Positions 62,909 through 64,000 of a stretch of DNA of 64,000 nucleotides are shown here, in pieces. The stretch lies in assembly GCA_028821475.1 (NCBI GenBank), contig JAPPGB010000105.1, positions 39,009-103,008 of the forward strand. The letters run 5' to 3'. The notes beneath the pieces were generated by a model, which worked only from the letters and a program-made list of their open reading frames with translations, made no database searches and had not been told where the DNA came from. The stretch is from Spirochaetaceae bacterium. Lineage in GTDB: Bacteria > Spirochaetota > Spirochaetia > SZUA-6 > Bin103. Every line of letters starts with the position of its first letter. The stretch's first letter is position 1. A program made the position numbers and the translations under genes.

Positions 62909-64000
62909 ATGCACGCTTCAATCGCCGTCCTCGAAGGCGACGGCATTGGCCCGGAGATCGTCGCCGAGGCCGTGAAGGTACTGGATGCGGTTGCCCACCG
63001 GTTCGGCCATCGGTTCGACTATCGGCGCACCCCGTTCGGCGCCGGCGCCTGGTTCGCCCACGGCGCCGCCTTTCCCGCCGAGTCGAAGGCGGTGTGCGAC
63101 GCCGCCGACGCCATTCTGAAGGGCCCCGCCGGAGTGGCGCTCGCCGACATGCGCGCCATACCGGTAGATCAGCGCCCCGAGCTTGCCATCCTGGAGTTGC
63201 GCCAGCGCTACAACACCTTTGCCAACTTCCGCCCGGTGGTGCTGCCGCGCAGCCTTGCCCGGTTGTCGCCGCTGCGCCCCGACATCGTCGGCGACGGCAT
63301 CGACATCCTGATGATCCGCGAGCTGGTGGGCGGCATCTACTTCGGCGAGAAGGTCGAGGGCGAACACACCCAGGGAAGCTACGCCAGCGACGACTGCCAC
63401 TACTCGCGCCTGCAGATCGAACAGGTCTCGGAAGTCGCATTCGCCGAGGCCGCCGCGCGCGACTGCCACCTCACCGTCGTGCACAAGTCCAACATCCTCG
63501 CTACCTCGCGACTCTGGGAAGAGGTGGTCGAGGAGCTGGCGCCGCGCTTCCCGGCGGTCGAATACTCGTCGATCCTGGTGGACAACGCGGCCTTCCAACT
63601 GGCCGTGAACCCGGCCCAGTTCAACGGCGTGATGCTGCTCGACAACATGCAGGGCGACATTCTCAGCGACCAGGCGGGCGGCATCGTCGGCTCCCTCGGA
63701 CTGATGTGCAGCGCCAGCGCGGGACCCGAGAAGAGCTATTACGAAGCGGTCCATGGATCGGCGCCCGACATCGCCGGGCGCGGCGTGGCCAATCCGTTCT
63801 CGCTGATCGGCAGCGCCGCGCTCCTGCTGGACAAGAGTTTCGGCCTCGGCGCCGAGGCGAAGGCCGTCTGGAGTGCGCTGTGGGACGCATTGGAGACCGG
63901 CCGGGTTACGGTGGATCTTGCCTCCGAGGGGGGGCCGGAGGCGCTCTTTCGCGGTAGGGACGCCGGTTGCCCGGCGCCCCCCGCACAGATCCGTACGTGC
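62909..64000 (+). CDS. leuB: 3-isopropylmalate dehydrogenase, 3' end interrupted or beyond window
   Basis: Oxidatively decarboxylates 3-isopropylmalate in leucine synthesis with NAD and Mn2+/Mg2+. The sequence begins SIAVLEGDGIGPEIVAEAVK and has LRQRYNTFANFRPV, ILMIRELVGGIYFGE, VHKSNILATSRLW, the metal Asp block MLLDNMQGDILSDQAGGIVG, and YEAVHGSAPDIAGRGVANP. Homology is normal to about codon 345 (DLASEGGPEAL). From about 63944 the DNA instead looks like the 3' end of a group II intron in antisense, so the last 15-19 codons are probably not original LeuB. The frame happens to stay open to base 64000. ATG 62909. Confidence 0.85.
   Translation, partial: MHASIAVLEGDGIGPEIVAEAVKVLDAVAHRFGHRFDYRRTPFGAGAWFAHGAAFPAESKAVCDAADAILKGPAGVALADMRAIPVDQRPELAILELRQRYNTFANFRPVVLPRSLARLSPLRPDIVGDGIDILMIRELVGGIYFGEKVEGEHTQGSYASDDCHYSRLQIEQVSEVAFAEAAARDCHLTVVHKSNILATSRLWEEVVEELAPRFPAVEYSSILVDNAAFQLAVNPAQFNGVMLLDNMQGDILSDQAGGIVGSLGLMCSASAGPEKSYYEAVHGSAPDIAGRGVANPFSLIGSAALLLDKSFGLGAEAKAVWSALWDALETGRVTVDLASEGGPEALFRGRDAGCPAPPAQIRTC
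63944..64000 (-). mobile_element. Probable 3' end (domains V-VI) of a group II intron, antisense to leuB
   Basis: On the minus strand the window edge reads GCACGTACGGATCT, matching the 3' half of a group II intron domain V hairpin, then a GC-rich hairpin (GGGGGGCGCCGG, loop GCAA, CCGGCGTCCC) followed by CTACC with an unpaired A as in the domain VI branch-point helix. This order and the bulged A near the end are characteristic. The rest of the intron, with any reverse transcriptase, would lie beyond 64000. The 3' boundary is about 63944-63952. Confidence 0.55.

Overview
The window is a high-GC (well over 60% by eye), densely packed chromosomal segment of a Gram-negative-type bacterium. A TolC-like outer-membrane protein, two lipoproteins and many inner-membrane transporters point to a double membrane. 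The gene mix combines enolase-superfamily and IlvD/Edd dehydratases, a phytanoyl-CoA-type dioxygenase, many aldo/keto reductases, a sulfatase and a sialidase-like protein, with an IMPDH that begins like those of some Bacteroides and Treponema. That would fit a free-living or host-associated (for example sponge-associated) lineage such as a GC-rich spirochaete, but the sequence alone does not fix the phylum. No rRNA, tRNA or CRISPR array was recognised.

Layout. 1-11.8 kb: glycerate kinase end, an ftsH copy that has lost its protease domain, a 54-bp-repeat coiled-coil protein, a COG4091-type oxidoreductase divergent from an enolase-superfamily enzyme plus a PhyH dioxygenase, a DM13 protein, a DMT exporter, a 2TM/coiled-coil protein and an IlvD/Edd dehydratase. 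11.8-17.4 kb: hisI-hisG, an aldo/keto reductase divergent from an MFS transporter, a DUF6941-like protein and a second MFS exporter. 17.6-19.0 kb: decayed remains of two genes. 19.1-25.6 kb: a plus-strand catabolic run (cupin, ThuA, aldo/keto reductase, SDR, cyclase, Zn-alcohol dehydrogenase, RtcB). 25.6-27.2 kb: a lower-GC DUF433/DUF5615/HEPN-like module followed by a permease relic. 27.6-34.4 kb: pckA, aminotransferase-VOC, second COG4091 paralog, hisS. 34.4-45.3 kb: hydrolase lipoprotein, 2-hydroxyacid dehydrogenase, cupin-amidase, sulfatase, VOC-GNAT, sialidase-like, aldo/keto reductase, KDG-type kinase. 45.3-50.2 kb: siroheme synthase-type protein, serS, DAHP synthase, guaB. 50.2-55.5 kb: small Cys protein, TolC-like protein, proXWV osmolyte transporter. 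55.5-64 kb: class B PBP, proS, a low-GC membrane protein with a small overlapping proline-rich ORF, PQQ-type sugar dehydrogenase, DinB, methyltransferase and leuB running into what looks like the 3' end of a group II intron.

Together the genes suggest a heterotroph living on sugar acids and modified organic compounds: dehydratases of two unrelated folds, a 2-keto-3-deoxysugar-acid kinase and a glycerate kinase make a plausible route into central metabolism, with PEP carboxykinase for gluconeogenesis. This linkage is inferred.

The most interesting unexplained structure is: (a) TAnnnT boxes, often TACGGT or TACACT, 6-12 nt before many start codons, implying very short or absent leaders; (b) a two-gene module at 59.2-59.8 kb whose second, 48-aa proline-rich ORF overlaps the first; (c) the DUF433/DUF5615/HEPN-like trio; (d) group II intron-like sequence antisense in leuB at the right edge; and (e) several genes caught in decay (ftsH, a MalG-like permease, a large NACHT-like protein).
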